A stretch of 64,000 nucleotides of DNA from Cryobacterium sp. PH31-O1 (GCF_030063455.1 NZ_JASITB010000006.1:1-64000); one strand, 5' to 3'; positions 28,229 to 37,478 are shown, numbered from the stretch's first letter. Notes: a model not told the origin generated them from the sequence alone. Program-made: numbers and translations.

Positions 28229-28966
28229 GTGTCAATGCTGTTGGAACGACCCCTGGCTGTGGGTAACAGCCTAGAATTGCCCGTGATGACTTCAGACACG
28301 CCCGTTTCCGCGGAAGACCTTTCGAGCAGCGACCCCGAGCTCACGCCTCGTACTCCGAGCAAGGCTGAACTGCGCGAGCAGTCCCGCGGATTGTTCGAGG
28401 AACAGGCGCTGCCTTTTCTCGACCAGCTCTACGCAGCGGCCATGCGCATGACGCGCAATCCCTCCGACGCGCAGGACCTCGTGCAGGAGACCTTTGTGAA
28501 GGCCTTCGCCGCGTTCGCACAGTACGAGCAGGGCACCAACCTCAAGGCGTGGCTGTACCGAATCCTCACCAACACGTTCATCAATCAGTATCGCAAGAAG
28601 CAGCGTGAGCCCTACCAGGGCACCATTGACGACCTCGAAGACTGGCAGCTCGGCGGCGCCGAATCTACCACGGCCATGTCGGGGCGCTCGGCCGAGGCCG
28701 AGGCCATCGATCACCTGCCGGACAGTGCCGTCAAGGACGCCCTGCAGTCCATTCCCGAAGACTTCCGACTCGCCGTGTACTTCGCCGACGTCGAAGGGTT
28801 CTCCTATCAGGAGATCGCCGAAATCATGAAAACCCCCATTGGCACCGTCATGAGCCGCCTGCACCGTGGCCGGCGACTCCTGCGCGAGCTCCTCGCCGGC
28901 TACGCGGCCGAGCGCGGGCTTGGCACGGGCCAGGGCCAGAAAACATCCAGGAGCGCAGACAAATGA
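28229..28966 (+). CDS. sigR: ECF sigma factor SigR/SigH, mycothiol-stress type
   Basis: Sigma factor of 245 residues from GTG 28229, or 226 from ATG 28286. Region 2 spans about 55-125 ([27 protein letters not shown]) and region 4 about 170-225 ([34 protein letters not shown]). It directs genes for thiol homeostasis and is held by the zinc anti-sigma factor encoded next (4-nt overlap). Two starts fit two promoters: a SigR-type promoter at 28160-28185 would include AGGGAG and GTG 28229, while a TAGAAT box at 28272-28277 would give a leaderless message from ATG 28286. This resembles the SigR'/SigR isoforms of Streptomyces. Confidence 0.92.
   Translation: MSMLLERPLAVGNSLELPVMTSDTPVSAEDLSSSDPELTPRTPSKAELREQSRGLFEEQALPFLDQLYAAAMRMTRNPSDAQDLVQETFVKAFAAFAQYEQGTNLKAWLYRILTNTFINQYRKKQREPYQGTIDDLEDWQLGGAESTTAMSGRSAEAEAIDHLPDSAVKDALQSIPEDFRLAVYFADVEGFSYQEIAEIMKTPIGTVMSRLHRGRRLLRELLAGYAAERGLGTGQGQKTSRSADK
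28272..28277 (+). promoter_or_regulatory. second sigR promoter -10 box
   Basis: TAGAAT, close to the housekeeping consensus, ends 8 nt before ATG 28286 with no ribosome binding site between. It would produce only the short sigma form. No clear -35. Confidence 0.5.
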
Positions 28967-29205
28967 CCGATTGTGGTTGCGAGAAGGCCAAGGCCGAACT
29001 CGAGGAATACCTGCACAACGAACTTCGCAAAGATGATGCTGCCGACATTCAGGAGCACCTCGCGAGTTGCTCCGACTGCAGCAGCGAGCATCTCGTCGGG
29101 CGCACCCTCACCGAAGTGATGCAGCGTGCCTGCAAGGAGACCGCGCCGGAAGACCTGCGCGACCAGGTTCTGCTCACACTGCGCGCCCTGCAGGCATCGC
29201 ACTAG
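28963..29205 (+). CDS. rsrA: mycothiol system anti-sigma-R factor RsrA
   Basis: 80-residue ZAS-type anti-sigma factor. The zinc ligands C6, H32, C36 and C39 keep exactly the spacing of Streptomyces RsrA (C11, H37, C41, C44). Oxidation of these cysteines to a disulfide would release zinc and SigR. The start overlaps the sigR stop by 4 nt (ATGA), ensuring balanced synthesis. The remaining C4 and C57 are extra cysteines. Confidence 0.93.
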   Translation: MTDCGCEKAKAELEEYLHNELRKDDAADIQEHLASCSDCSSEHLVGRTLTEVMQRACKETAPEDLRDQVLLTLRALQASH

Positions 29206-29312
29206 TCACCTCGGCGACGGTTCGACCTGGCGAAGCAGCAAAGCAACGCAGCTGAGTTTCGTTTCAGGTTGCACCGCGGCGAGCGGATGCACGCTCCACC
29301 GGCCGGCAGATA

Positions 29313-29348
29313 CAGCTGTGGGGGCGACCTCGGTCACCCCCACAGCTG
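29313..29348. terminator. bidirectional terminator between rsrA and kgd
   Basis: A perfect 12-bp inverted repeat (CAGCTGTGGGGG/CCCCCACAGCTG) with a 12-nt loop, between the convergent rsrA and kgd genes and 11 nt from the kgd stop. No T-run on either side. Confidence 0.62.
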
Positions 29349-29359
29349 CGCCGTCAGCG

Positions 29360-32300
29360 TTAGAGCGTCAAAGCGTCACGCTGCAGCTTGGCCTGCTCGA
29401 TCGCGTGGCGCTTGGCTGAACCCGCGGCCGGCGAGGCCGACGCCGGACGGGAGAACAACCGCACCGCGCGTGGGCCGAGCTTGCTGGTCTCCAGGTAGAA
29501 GAACGGCCAGGCTCCCTGGTTCTCGGGTTCGTCCTGCACCCAGGCCAGTTCGGCGTTCGGGTATTGGGCTGCCACATTCTTCAGTTCCACGGCGGGCAGC
29601 GGATAGTACTGTTCAACGCGCACGAGGGCGATCTCGGGGTTCGGGTTCTTCTCGAGTTCGTTCAGCAGGTCGTAGTAGATCTTGCCGGCCATGAACAGAA
29701 CACGCTTGACCGCGTTTTTGTCGCTCACGCGGGCATCGTCGATGACCGTCTCGAATTTGCCGGTCGTGAGCTCCGCCACGGCGCTCGTCGCGCCGCGCAG
29801 ACGCAACATCGACTTGGGCGTGAACACGATCAGCGGACGGCGCGGGCGCATGTACGCCTGGCGGCGCAGCAGGTGGAAGTACGACGCGGGCGTCGACGGG
29901 CGTGCCACGGTCATGTTCTCTTCGGCACACAGCTGCAGGAACCGTTCGATGCGGGCCGACGAGTGGTCGGGGCCCTGGCCCTCATAGCCGTGCGGCAGCA
30001 GCAGCACAACGGATGACCGCTGCCCCCACTTCTGCTCGGCGGAGGACACGAACTGGTCGATGATGGTCTGCGCGCCGTTGGCGAAGTCACCGAACTGAGC
30101 TTCCCAGAGCACGAGGGCGTCGGCGCGTTCCACCGAGTAGCCGTACTCGAAGCCCATGGCGGCGTATTCGCTCAGCAGCGAGTCGTAAATCCAGAACCGT
30201 GCCTGGTTGTCTTTCAGGTTGGCCAGCGGCAGCCATTCCTGGCCGTTCACCCGGTCGTGCAGCACCGCGTGACGCTGCACGAACGTGCCGCGGCGGGCAT
30301 CCTGGCCGGCGAAACGCACCGGGGTGCCCTCGACCAGCAGCGAGCCGAGTGCGAGCAGTTCGCCGAAGCTCCAGTCGATGTTGCCGTTGCGGCTCATGTC
30401 GAGACGTTTCTGCAACAGCTGCTGCAGCTTATTGTGCACGGTGAACCCGGCCGGCTTGTTGTTGAACGCGTCTCCGATGAGCTGGATGACACTCTCGGGA
30501 ACGCCGGTCGTCTCTGGCTCGCCGGCGGCGTCTTCCCTGGCCTGCGCTTCAGACTCAGCCTTGGCGGCAGCGGCCATCTCGGGAGTGATGATCGGAATCG
30601 ACGAGGTCTGCGCGGCGTGCGTTTCCATGAAGGCGCGCTCGAGGCGGTCCTGGAAGTCGCGGTGCGCGGCTTCGTATTCCTGTTCGGTGATGTCGCCACG
30701 GCCGACGAGCGCCTCGGTGTAGAGCTTGCGTACGCTGCGCTTGGCCTCGACCAGGTTGTACATCAGCGGCTGCGTCATCGAGGGGTCGTCGCCCTCGTTG
30801 TGGCCACGACGGCGGTAGCAGATGAGGTCGACGACGACATCCTTTTTGAATTCCTGGCGGTAGGCGAACGCGAGTTCACCGGCACGCACGACGGCTTCGG
30901 GATCATCCCCGTTGACGTGGAAGATGGGTGCCTGGATGGTCTTGGCGACATCGGTCGCGTAGACGCTGGTGCGGGCGTCCTGCGGAAGGGTCGTGAAACC
31001 GAGCTGGTTGTTGACGACGATGTGTACGGTTCCGCCGGTGCGGTAACCCCGCAGCTGAGACATCTGCAGCGTTTCGAGTACGACTCCCTGGCCGGCCATC
31101 GCGGCATCGCCGTGGATGAGGATGGGAAGGGTGGAGAAGGTGCCGATCGGCTTGCGGTCCTGCTTGGCTCGCACAATGCCCTCGAGTACGCCGTCGCCGG
31201 CCTCGAGGTGGGACGGGTTCGCGGCCAGGGACACCGGAATCTCGGCACCGTCTTCACCGCGGAACATGCCCGTGGTGCCGAGGTGATACTTCACGTCACC
31301 GGAACCGTGCACGGTGCGCGGGTCCTGGGTGCCCTCGAATTCGCGAAAGATTTCGCCGTAGGTCTTGCCGGCAATGTTGGTGAGCACGTTCAGGCGGCCG
31401 CGGTGGGCCATGCCGATCGCGACCTCGTCGAGGCCCTGCTCGGCAGCGCCCTGCAGAATGGTATCGAGCAGCGGAATGGTGCACTCGCCGCCCTCGAGGC
31501 TGAAGCGCTTCTGCCCGACGTACTTGGTCTGCAGGAACGTCTCGAAGGCTTCGGCCTCGTTGAGCTTGGCGAGAATGCGCATCTGCTCGTGGTGCGTGGG
31601 CTTGACGTAGGACTTCTCGATCTTCTCCTGCACCCACTTGCGCTGGGCGGGGTCCTGGATGTGCATGTACTCGATACCCGTGGTGCGGCAGTAGGAGTCG
31701 CGCAGGACACCGAGGATGTCGCGCAACAACATCTGGCGCTGGGAACCGAATCCGCCGGTCACGAAGGAGCGGTCGAGGTCCCAGAAGGTGAGTCCGTGAG
31801 TGGCGATGTCGAGGTCGGGGTGACTGCGCTGCGAGTACTCGAGCGGGTCGATGTCGGCCATCAGGTGGCCGCGCACGCGGAACGAGTTGATCAGTTCCTG
31901 CACGCGAGCGGTCTTGTCGACTGCGCTGGCGAGGTCGACGCTGATGTCCGGTGCCCAGTGAATCGGGTCGTAGGGAATGCGCAACGCCGAGAAGATCTCT
32001 TCGTAGAAGTTGTGCTGGCCGATCAGCAGTTCGTGCACGATCTTGAGGAACTCGCCCGAACCGGCGCCCTGGATGACGCGGTGGTCATAGGTGCTCGTGA
32101 GGGTGATGGTCTTGGAGATGGCCAGGCCGGTGAGGGTCTTGACGCTCGAACCCTGGAACTCGGCCGGGTAGTCGAGAGCGCCGGCGCCGACGATGCAGCC
32201 CTGGCCCTTCATCAGGCGGGGCACCGAGTGCACGGTGCCGATGCCGCCCGGGTTGGTCAGTGACAGGGTCGCACCGGCGAAGTCGTCGGCGGTGAGCTTG

Positions 32301-33163
32301 TTCTGGCGTGCCCGGGTAACGAGGTCTTCGTAGGCGGCGAGGTATTCGCCGAAGGTCATCGTGTCGGCGCGCTTGATCGTCGGTACGAGCAGTGCGCGGG
32401 TTCCGTCTGGCTTGGGCATGTCAATGGCCAAGCCCATGCCGACGTGGGCGGGGGCCACGACGGAGGGCTTGCCGTCTACTTCGTCGTAGAACACGTTCTG
32501 GCTGGGGAACATCTTGAGTGCGCGAATCAGCGCCCACCCGATCAGGTGGGTGAAGGAGACCTTGCCGCCGCGAGCCCGCTTCATGTGGTTGTTCATGACG
32601 ATGCGGTTGTCGATGAGCAGCTTGGCCGGAATGGTACGCACACTCGTGGCGGTCGGCACTGTCAGGCTCGTGACCATGTTGGTCGCGAGCGACTTGGCCA
32701 TACCGCGCAGCGGAGAGACCTTGTCTTGTTTGACTGGCTCGGATGCATCGACAACGACGGCCTGCGGGCTCGTGACGGGAGCGTCGGCGGGAACCGGGGC
32801 GGGCTTGGGCGCACTCGAGGTTGTACGGGCTGTTGGCTGATTCTCGGTGACCGTGACCGATGCTGCGGGTGCAGCCGGGGCCGGTACTGCGGGGGTGGGC
32901 GCTGCAGCCGCGGGCGCTGCAGCCGCGGGCGCTGCCGCTGCCGGCGCTGCAGCCTGCGGTGCCGTCACGGCAGCCGCCGGGGTGTTCGCGGTCTGGTGGT
33001 AGCTCTCGAGTACGGGCCACCACGATTCATCCACCGACTGCTTGTCGATGAGAAATCGTTCATACAATTCGTCAACGAGCCACTCGTTTGCTCCGAATTC
33101 GCCTGACGTTGTCTCGTCAGAAGCTCCACCGGTTACCTGGCTTGACACCGTGGGATCGCCCAC
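29360..33163 (-). CDS. kgd: multifunctional 2-oxoglutarate decarboxylase/dehydrogenase E1 with E2 domain (Kgd)
   Basis: 1267-residue fused enzyme of the TCA cycle, the actinobacterial OdhA/KGD type. An N-terminal E1 helix (ANEWLVDELYERF) is followed by an Ala/Pro linker (about 60-150) without a lipoyl domain, an E2 succinyltransferase domain (about 155-400, active-site DHRVIQGAGSGEFL), and the E1 thiamine diphosphate part (GMAHRGRLNVLTN, HGDAAMAGQGV, NNQLGFTT). It makes succinyl-CoA with a shared E3. The GTG at 33163 is listed; GTG 33148 (VSSQVTGG) is equally likely because relatives begin near SSQ. A GTGGG-cgat-CCCAC hairpin covers 33150-33163. Confidence 0.95.
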   Translation of the reverse strand: MGDPTVSSQVTGGASDETTSGEFGANEWLVDELYERFLIDKQSVDESWWPVLESYHQTANTPAAAVTAPQAAAPAAAAPAAAAPAAAAPTPAVPAPAAPAASVTVTENQPTARTTSSAPKPAPVPADAPVTSPQAVVVDASEPVKQDKVSPLRGMAKSLATNMVTSLTVPTATSVRTIPAKLLIDNRIVMNNHMKRARGGKVSFTHLIGWALIRALKMFPSQNVFYDEVDGKPSVVAPAHVGMGLAIDMPKPDGTRALLVPTIKRADTMTFGEYLAAYEDLVTRARQNKLTADDFAGATLSLTNPGGIGTVHSVPRLMKGQGCIVGAGALDYPAEFQGSSVKTLTGLAISKTITLTSTYDHRVIQGAGSGEFLKIVHELLIGQHNFYEEIFSALRIPYDPIHWAPDISVDLASAVDKTARVQELINSFRVRGHLMADIDPLEYSQRSHPDLDIATHGLTFWDLDRSFVTGGFGSQRQMLLRDILGVLRDSYCRTTGIEYMHIQDPAQRKWVQEKIEKSYVKPTHHEQMRILAKLNEAEAFETFLQTKYVGQKRFSLEGGECTIPLLDTILQGAAEQGLDEVAIGMAHRGRLNVLTNIAGKTYGEIFREFEGTQDPRTVHGSGDVKYHLGTTGMFRGEDGAEIPVSLAANPSHLEAGDGVLEGIVRAKQDRKPIGTFSTLPILIHGDAAMAGQGVVLETLQMSQLRGYRTGGTVHIVVNNQLGFTTLPQDARTSVYATDVAKTIQAPIFHVNGDDPEAVVRAGELAFAYRQEFKKDVVVDLICYRRRGHNEGDDPSMTQPLMYNLVEAKRSVRKLYTEALVGRGDITEQEYEAAHRDFQDRLERAFMETHAAQTSSIPIITPEMAAAAKAESEAQAREDAAGEPETTGVPESVIQLIGDAFNNKPAGFTVHNKLQQLLQKRLDMSRNGNIDWSFGELLALGSLLVEGTPVRFAGQDARRGTFVQRHAVLHDRVNGQEWLPLANLKDNQARFWIYDSLLSEYAAMGFEYGYSVERADALVLWEAQFGDFANGAQTIIDQFVSSAEQKWGQRSSVVLLLPHGYEGQGPDHSSARIERFLQLCAEENMTVARPSTPASYFHLLRRQAYMRPRRPLIVFTPKSMLRLRGATSAVAELTTGKFETVIDDARVSDKNAVKRVLFMAGKIYYDLLNELEKNPNPEIALVRVEQYYPLPAVELKNVAAQYPNAELAWVQDEPENQGAWPFFYLETSKLGPRAVRLFSRPASASPAAGSAKRHAIEQAKLQRDALTL

Positions 33164-33315
33164 TCTCTGCTTTGAATTTGGATGCCCTCGGCGCGGTCAG
33201 TCGCCGGGCAATCTGCGTTTTCAGTGAGGCTGTCACTGACGATATTGGCCGCCAGGTCAGTCTGCCCATCTAGCCTAATCCCATCCCGCGCGACCATGAA
33301 CCCTCCCTGAACGGC

Positions 33316-33321
33316 TAGCGT
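33316..33321 (+). promoter_or_regulatory. -10 box for guaB1
   Basis: TAGCGT ends 7 nt before ATG 33329 with no ribosome binding site between; a leaderless start. Confidence 0.45.
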
Positions 33322-33328
33322 TCTTGGT

Positions 33329-34768
33329 ATGCAGTTCTATGGAACGACGCCCAGCCATGATTTGACCTATTCCGACGTGTTCTTGGTGCCAGGTCAATCG
33401 GCCGTCACCAGCCGGTTGGACGTCTCTTTGGCACCGAATGACGGCACCGGCGCCACGATTCCTATCGTGTCGGCGAACATGAACTCGGTCACCGGCCCGC
33501 GCCTGGCAGCCTCACTCGCCCGGCGTGGCGGGCTCGGTGTGCTGCCGCAGGACATGCACCTGCAGGATCTGGATGCGGCGATCCGCTGGGTAAAAGACCA
33601 GTCGGTTCGTTTCGACACGCCGTTCGTGTTCGCCCCGGACGACACCGTCGAACGCGCATTGCGGCAGGTTCCGGCTGTTCCCGGGCAGGGACTCGTGATC
33701 CATTCCGACGGCGGTGACTACCTCGGCTGCATCGTCGCGAGCCGCCTGGCGACCGCTCTGCCCGACGCTCGCCTCGGCGATCTGCTGCACGGCGAGCTGA
33801 CCGCGCTCGACGCCGACGACGTCGACGGGCCGCGCCGCGCCTTCGACCTGATGACCGAGGCCGACATCGACTTCGCCCCGGTGCTGCACCACGGCGTCGT
33901 CGTCGGCACGCTCAGCCGTAAGAGCGCCCTGCGGTCCACCCTCTATCAGCCCACCCTCGACGCGCACGGCCGGCTGAAGGTCGCCGCGGCGATCGGCATC
34001 AATGGCGACGTCGCCGCGAAAGCCCGCGCGCTCGCCGCGGCCGGCGTGGACATTCTCGTGATCGACACCGCGCACGGCCACCAGGACGGCATGTTACGCG
34101 CGCTGGGTATCGTCGCCGACCTGAACCTCGGGCTGCCGATCGTGGCCGGCAATGTCGTGACGAAGGATGCCGTGCGCGACCTGGTCGGCGCCGGCGCCAC
34201 TATCGTCAAGGTCGGAGTCGGTCCTGGCGCCATGTGCACCACCCGCATGATGACCGCCGTCGGTCGGCCCCAGTTCTCGGCGGTGCTTGAAACGGCCACC
34301 GCGGCCCGCGAACTCGGCGCCCACGTCTGGGCTGACGGTGGGGTGCGCTACCCGCGAGACGTGGCGCTGGCACTCGCCGCCGGCGCGGCATCCGTCATGA
34401 TCGGTTCCTGGTTCGCCGGAACGGCCGAAGCGCCAGGCACCCTCAATACGGATGCCAGCGGCTTGCTCTACAAGGAAAGCTGGGGAATGGCCTCGACCAA
34501 GGCCGTGCAGGCACGGTTCGAACGCCTCGACGCCTACGACCTCGCCCGTAAGACCCTGTTCGCGGAGGGGATCTCGAGCTCGAAGATCTACCTTGATCCG
34601 CTGCGGCCGTCGATCGAGGACCTGCTCGACATGATCACCTCTGGGGTGCGTTCCTCGTTCACCTACGCCGGTGCCACGACCGTCGCCGATTTTCACGAGA
34701 AGGCGCTCGTGGGTATTCAGTCGGCCGCCGGCTATGAAGAGGGCAAGGCGCTGCCGGTTTCCTGGTAG
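33329..34768 (+). CDS. guaB1: GuaB1 family IMP dehydrogenase-related protein (probable GMP reductase)
   Basis: 479-residue member of the IMPDH/GMPR family. The catalytic loop is KVGVGPGAMCTTRMM with C303, and ADGGVRYPRDVALALAAGA is the phosphate-binding region. A CBS-domain insert lies at about 90-210. GuaB1 proteins of mycobacteria are GMP reductases (GMP to IMP) regulated through the CBS domain, not IMP dehydrogenases, so I infer salvage of guanine nucleotides. It stands alone, divergent from kgd. Confidence 0.9.
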   Translation: MQFYGTTPSHDLTYSDVFLVPGQSAVTSRLDVSLAPNDGTGATIPIVSANMNSVTGPRLAASLARRGGLGVLPQDMHLQDLDAAIRWVKDQSVRFDTPFVFAPDDTVERALRQVPAVPGQGLVIHSDGGDYLGCIVASRLATALPDARLGDLLHGELTALDADDVDGPRRAFDLMTEADIDFAPVLHHGVVVGTLSRKSALRSTLYQPTLDAHGRLKVAAAIGINGDVAAKARALAAAGVDILVIDTAHGHQDGMLRALGIVADLNLGLPIVAGNVVTKDAVRDLVGAGATIVKVGVGPGAMCTTRMMTAVGRPQFSAVLETATAARELGAHVWADGGVRYPRDVALALAAGAASVMIGSWFAGTAEAPGTLNTDASGLLYKESWGMASTKAVQARFERLDAYDLARKTLFAEGISSSKIYLDPLRPSIEDLLDMITSGVRSSFTYAGATTVADFHEKALVGIQSAAGYEEGKALPVSW

Positions 34769-34818
34769 GCGTGCAGTGGGTGCTGGCTTTCTCCGGGTGA
34801 TCGGCAGGGAAGGCCCGG

Positions 34819-34824
34819 TATACT
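34819..34824 (+). promoter_or_regulatory. -10 box of the CNNM operon
   Basis: TATACT, near-consensus, 10 nt before an ATG at 34835 that opens a 25-codon reading frame and 71 nt before the first CNNM start. Confidence 0.5.
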
Positions 34825-34834
34825 CGGCACAATA

Positions 34835-34912
34835 ATGGATCACCCTCCTCCTGCTGAACCCACTGCCCATAAACCCTCGCCCGTAGACGCTGGCGGTGAC
34901 CGAATTGTCTGA
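34835..34912 (+). CDS. putative proline-rich leader peptide
   Basis: A 25-codon frame from ATG 34835 begins MDHPPPAEPTAHKPSPV, with six prolines in its first sixteen residues including a PPP run. It ends at TGA 34910-34912, 17 nt inside the next gene, in a different frame. It starts about 10 nt after a TATACT box. PPP slows ribosomes, so this could couple or regulate [11 protein letters not shown] of the CNNM gene, which has no obvious ribosome binding site. No homology is claimed; it may be noise. Confidence 0.35.
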   Translation: MDHPPPAEPTAHKPSPVDAGGDRIV

Positions 34913-36257
34913 GCTGCTTATGCTCGGGTTCGGCCTCATCCTCACTGTCGGAACGGGCCTTTTCGTCGCCAGTGAATTCGCCCTGGTAAATCTCGACCGC
35001 GCCGACCTCGAAGCGCGTCGCGACCGCGGGGAGACCCGCCTCGCCCTCACCATCGCCGCGCTGAGAATCACCTCGACGCACTTGTCCAGCGCGCAGCTGG
35101 GTATCACGCTCACGACCCTGCTCACCGGGTACACGATTGAACCGGCCCTGTCATCGCTGCTGCGCGGGCCGCTCACCTCGCTGGGGCTGCCCGTCGACCT
35201 CGTTCCGGCGGTTGGCACCACGATCGCTATCGTGACGGCCACCCTGGTCTCGATGATCATCGGCGAGCTGGTTCCGAAGAACTTCGCCCTCGCCCTGCCC
35301 ATTCAAACGGCTCGCGTGGTGATTCCATTTCAGACGGTGTTCACGACCGTGTTCAAACCGGCCGTGCTCGTACTCAACAACAGCGCCAACGGACTGCTGC
35401 GCGCCATCGGCATCGAACCGAAAGAGGAACTGTCCGGCGCCCGCACCGCCGAGGAACTCTCCTCGCTCGTGCGCCGATCGGCCAGCGCTGGGCTGCTCGA
35501 AAAAGACACCGCAACCCTCCTGCACCGCACGCTGTTGTTCTCCGGGCATGCCGCTTCCGACGTGATGACTCCGCGTCCGCGGGTGGCGAGCATTCATCGC
35601 ACCGATTCGGCGCAGGCCGTCATTGATCTGACGCGCTCCACCGGCTACTCCCGATTTCCCGTTTTCGACGAGAGCGTTGACGACGTTGTGGGTATCGTGC
35701 ACGTCAAGCAGGCGGTGGCAGTGCCCCGCGCTCGACGAGCGGATGTTCCGGTGTCGGCGCTGCAGACCGACCCGGTTCGGGTGCCCGAAACGATGAAGCT
35801 CGACGACCTGCTCGGCGAGCTGCGCGGCCGCGGCTACCAGATGGCGATCGTCGTCGACGAGTACGGCGGAACGGCGGGTGTCGTCACCCTTGAAGACCTG
35901 GTTGAAGAGCTCGTCGGCGAGGTCGCCGATGAGCACGACCGGGCCCGTGCCGGCGTCGTGCGTTCGCCCAATTCGCTGACCTTTCCCGGCATGCTGCGCC
36001 CCGACGAACTGCTCGAACGCACCAGCGTCATCGTTCCGGAGCAGGGCCCATACGAGACCGTGGCCGGTTTCGTCATGAGTGAGCTGGGCCGACTTCCGGT
36101 GATCGGTGACCGGGTGCCGCTGAGCGGCGGATTCCTCACCGTCGAGCGGCTCGAGGGGCGTCGCATCGACCGGCTGCGCTTCACCCCCGAAGCCGTTCCG
36201 GAGCTCGCACTGATGGCAGAAACCAAGACCGATCGAAAGAAGGTGAGCGACAAATGA
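34896..36257 (+). CDS. CNNM/CorB family protein with CBS pair and CorC_HlyC domain
   Basis: 453-residue membrane protein. The CNNM (DUF21) domain covers about 1-190 with four hydrophobic segments, including [20 protein letters not shown] and [20 protein letters not shown] pair follows (about 205-335; [29 protein letters not shown]), then a C-terminal CorC_HlyC domain (about 350-435). The family was named hemolysin but members are Mg2+ exporters or sensors. It starts at GTG 34896; ATG 34920 is possible. The next paralogue overlaps by 4 nt. Confidence 0.9.
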   Translation: MTELSELLMLGFGLILTVGTGLFVASEFALVNLDRADLEARRDRGETRLALTIAALRITSTHLSSAQLGITLTTLLTGYTIEPALSSLLRGPLTSLGLPVDLVPAVGTTIAIVTATLVSMIIGELVPKNFALALPIQTARVVIPFQTVFTTVFKPAVLVLNNSANGLLRAIGIEPKEELSGARTAEELSSLVRRSASAGLLEKDTATLLHRTLLFSGHAASDVMTPRPRVASIHRTDSAQAVIDLTRSTGYSRFPVFDESVDDVVGIVHVKQAVAVPRARRADVPVSALQTDPVRVPETMKLDDLLGELRGRGYQMAIVVDEYGGTAGVVTLEDLVEELVGEVADEHDRARAGVVRSPNSLTFPGMLRPDELLERTSVIVPEQGPYETVAGFVMSELGRLPVIGDRVPLSGGFLTVERLEGRRIDRLRFTPEAVPELALMAETKTDRKKVSDK

Positions 36258-37324
36258 GTGACTGGGCCGGACTTGCCTGGCTGGTCGTGCTCCTCGCCGC
36301 CAACGCCTTCTTCGTCGGAGCGGAATTCGCCGTCATCTCCGCCCGCCGCTCCCAGATCGAACCGCTAGCCGAAGCCGGAAAACGCAGCGCCAAGACTGCG
36401 CTGTGGGCGATGGAACACGCGACCCTCATGCTGGCGACCTCCCAGCTGGGCATCACGGTGTGCTCGCTGCTCATTCTGAACGTGTCAGAGCCGGCGATCC
36501 ACCACCTGCTCGAGGTACCGCTCGGCCTGACCGGACTGCCCGACGCATACATCGGCACCCTTGCGTTCATCGTCGCGCTGCTGTTGGTCTCTTACCTGCA
36601 CGTCGTGTTCGGTGAAATGGTGCCGAAGAACCTGTCGTTCTCGGTGCCGGACCGCGCTGTGCTGTTGCTCGCACCGCCGCTCGTCTTCGTCGCCCGCGTC
36701 TTCAAACCGTTGATCATCACCCTCAACGCCTGCGCCAACGGGGTGCTCCGCCTGTTCGGAGTGCAGCCGAAGAATGAGGCGACGAGCGCCTACACGCTCG
36801 ACGAGGTCGCCACGATCGTCAGCCAGTCCACCAGGGAGGGTGTGCTCCGCGACGGGACCGGCGCGCTCAGCGCGGCGTTCGAGTTCACCAACCTCAAGGT
36901 TCGCGACGTGGCCGTCAGCCTCGGCAAGCTGGTCAGCCTGCCGGAAACAGCCACAGCGGCCGATGTGGAGAAGGCCGTCACACGCCACGGGTTCTCCCGC
37001 TACGTGCTCGCCGACGCCGAGGGCTTCCTCACCGGGTATGTGCACTTGAAGGATGTGCTCGACCTGGATATCGCGTCGGCCGGTGCTGCAACGCTGGCCG
37101 CGCCAGACAGTTACGCGGGGCAGATCCCGGCCAAGCGCATCCGTGCCTTAATCTCGATCTTCGAAGACACCGACCTCGAGGATGCCCTTGCCACCATGCG
37201 CCGCTCTGGCGCGCACCTCGCCCGGTCGTTCACCGCCGAGGGCGAGACCACCGGGGTGCTCTTTCTCGAGGACATCATCGAGGAACTCGTCGGCGAAGTG
37301 CAGGACGCCACCCGTCGCGAGTAG
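36254..37324 (+). CDS. CNNM/CorB family protein, short paralogue
   Basis: 356-residue paralogue of the preceding protein. The CNNM domain ([37 protein letters not shown]) and a CBS pair (ending [20 protein letters not shown]) are kept, but the C-terminal CorC_HlyC domain is missing: the protein stops right after the second CBS. The tandem arrangement with 4-nt overlap suggests the two form a heteromer. No sign of frameshift, so the short form looks genuine. Confidence 0.9.
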   Translation: MSDWAGLAWLVVLLAANAFFVGAEFAVISARRSQIEPLAEAGKRSAKTALWAMEHATLMLATSQLGITVCSLLILNVSEPAIHHLLEVPLGLTGLPDAYIGTLAFIVALLLVSYLHVVFGEMVPKNLSFSVPDRAVLLLAPPLVFVARVFKPLIITLNACANGVLRLFGVQPKNEATSAYTLDEVATIVSQSTREGVLRDGTGALSAAFEFTNLKVRDVAVSLGKLVSLPETATAADVEKAVTRHGFSRYVLADAEGFLTGYVHLKDVLDLDIASAGAATLAAPDSYAGQIPAKRIRALISIFEDTDLEDALATMRRSGAHLARSFTAEGETTGVLFLEDIIEELVGEVQDATRRE

Positions 37325-37340
37325 CCCCGCCGCTTCGGGG

Positions 37341-37408
37341 ACGGGGCCCAGGCCCCGTCCCCGGGCCCAGTTTATAAACTGGGCCGCTGGACGGGGCCCG
37401 GGCCCCGT
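37341..37408. repeat. composite palindromic repeat, copy B
   Basis: Three palindromes in symmetric order. The 18-mer ACGGGGCCC/AGGCCCCGT (one central mismatch) at 37341-37358 comes first. A perfect 22-nt palindrome at 37364-37385 follows (half-site GGCCCAGTTTA). The perfect 18-mer ACGGGGCCCGGGCCCCGT closes at 37391-37408. The same modules form copy A at 23933-23980. Resembles a REP/BIME-type intergenic element; sits between the CNNM operon and the VOC gene and could also terminate the former. Confidence 0.82.
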
Positions 37409-37478
37409 CCGCCTGCGGGAGCTCGCGTGGGCGACGAGCGGATGCCGCCCACGCCTCGCCAAGGCGGCGACACGGGCG

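Noticed and set aside
28243..28270. A second SigR-type promoter starting GGAAC at 28243
   Set aside because: No GTT at 16-19 nt downstream; only the 28160 copy fits the consensus.
30257..32263. A 668-codon plus-strand open frame inside kgd
   Set aside because: Antisense to kgd with no recognisable motif; third-position GC pattern explains its openness.
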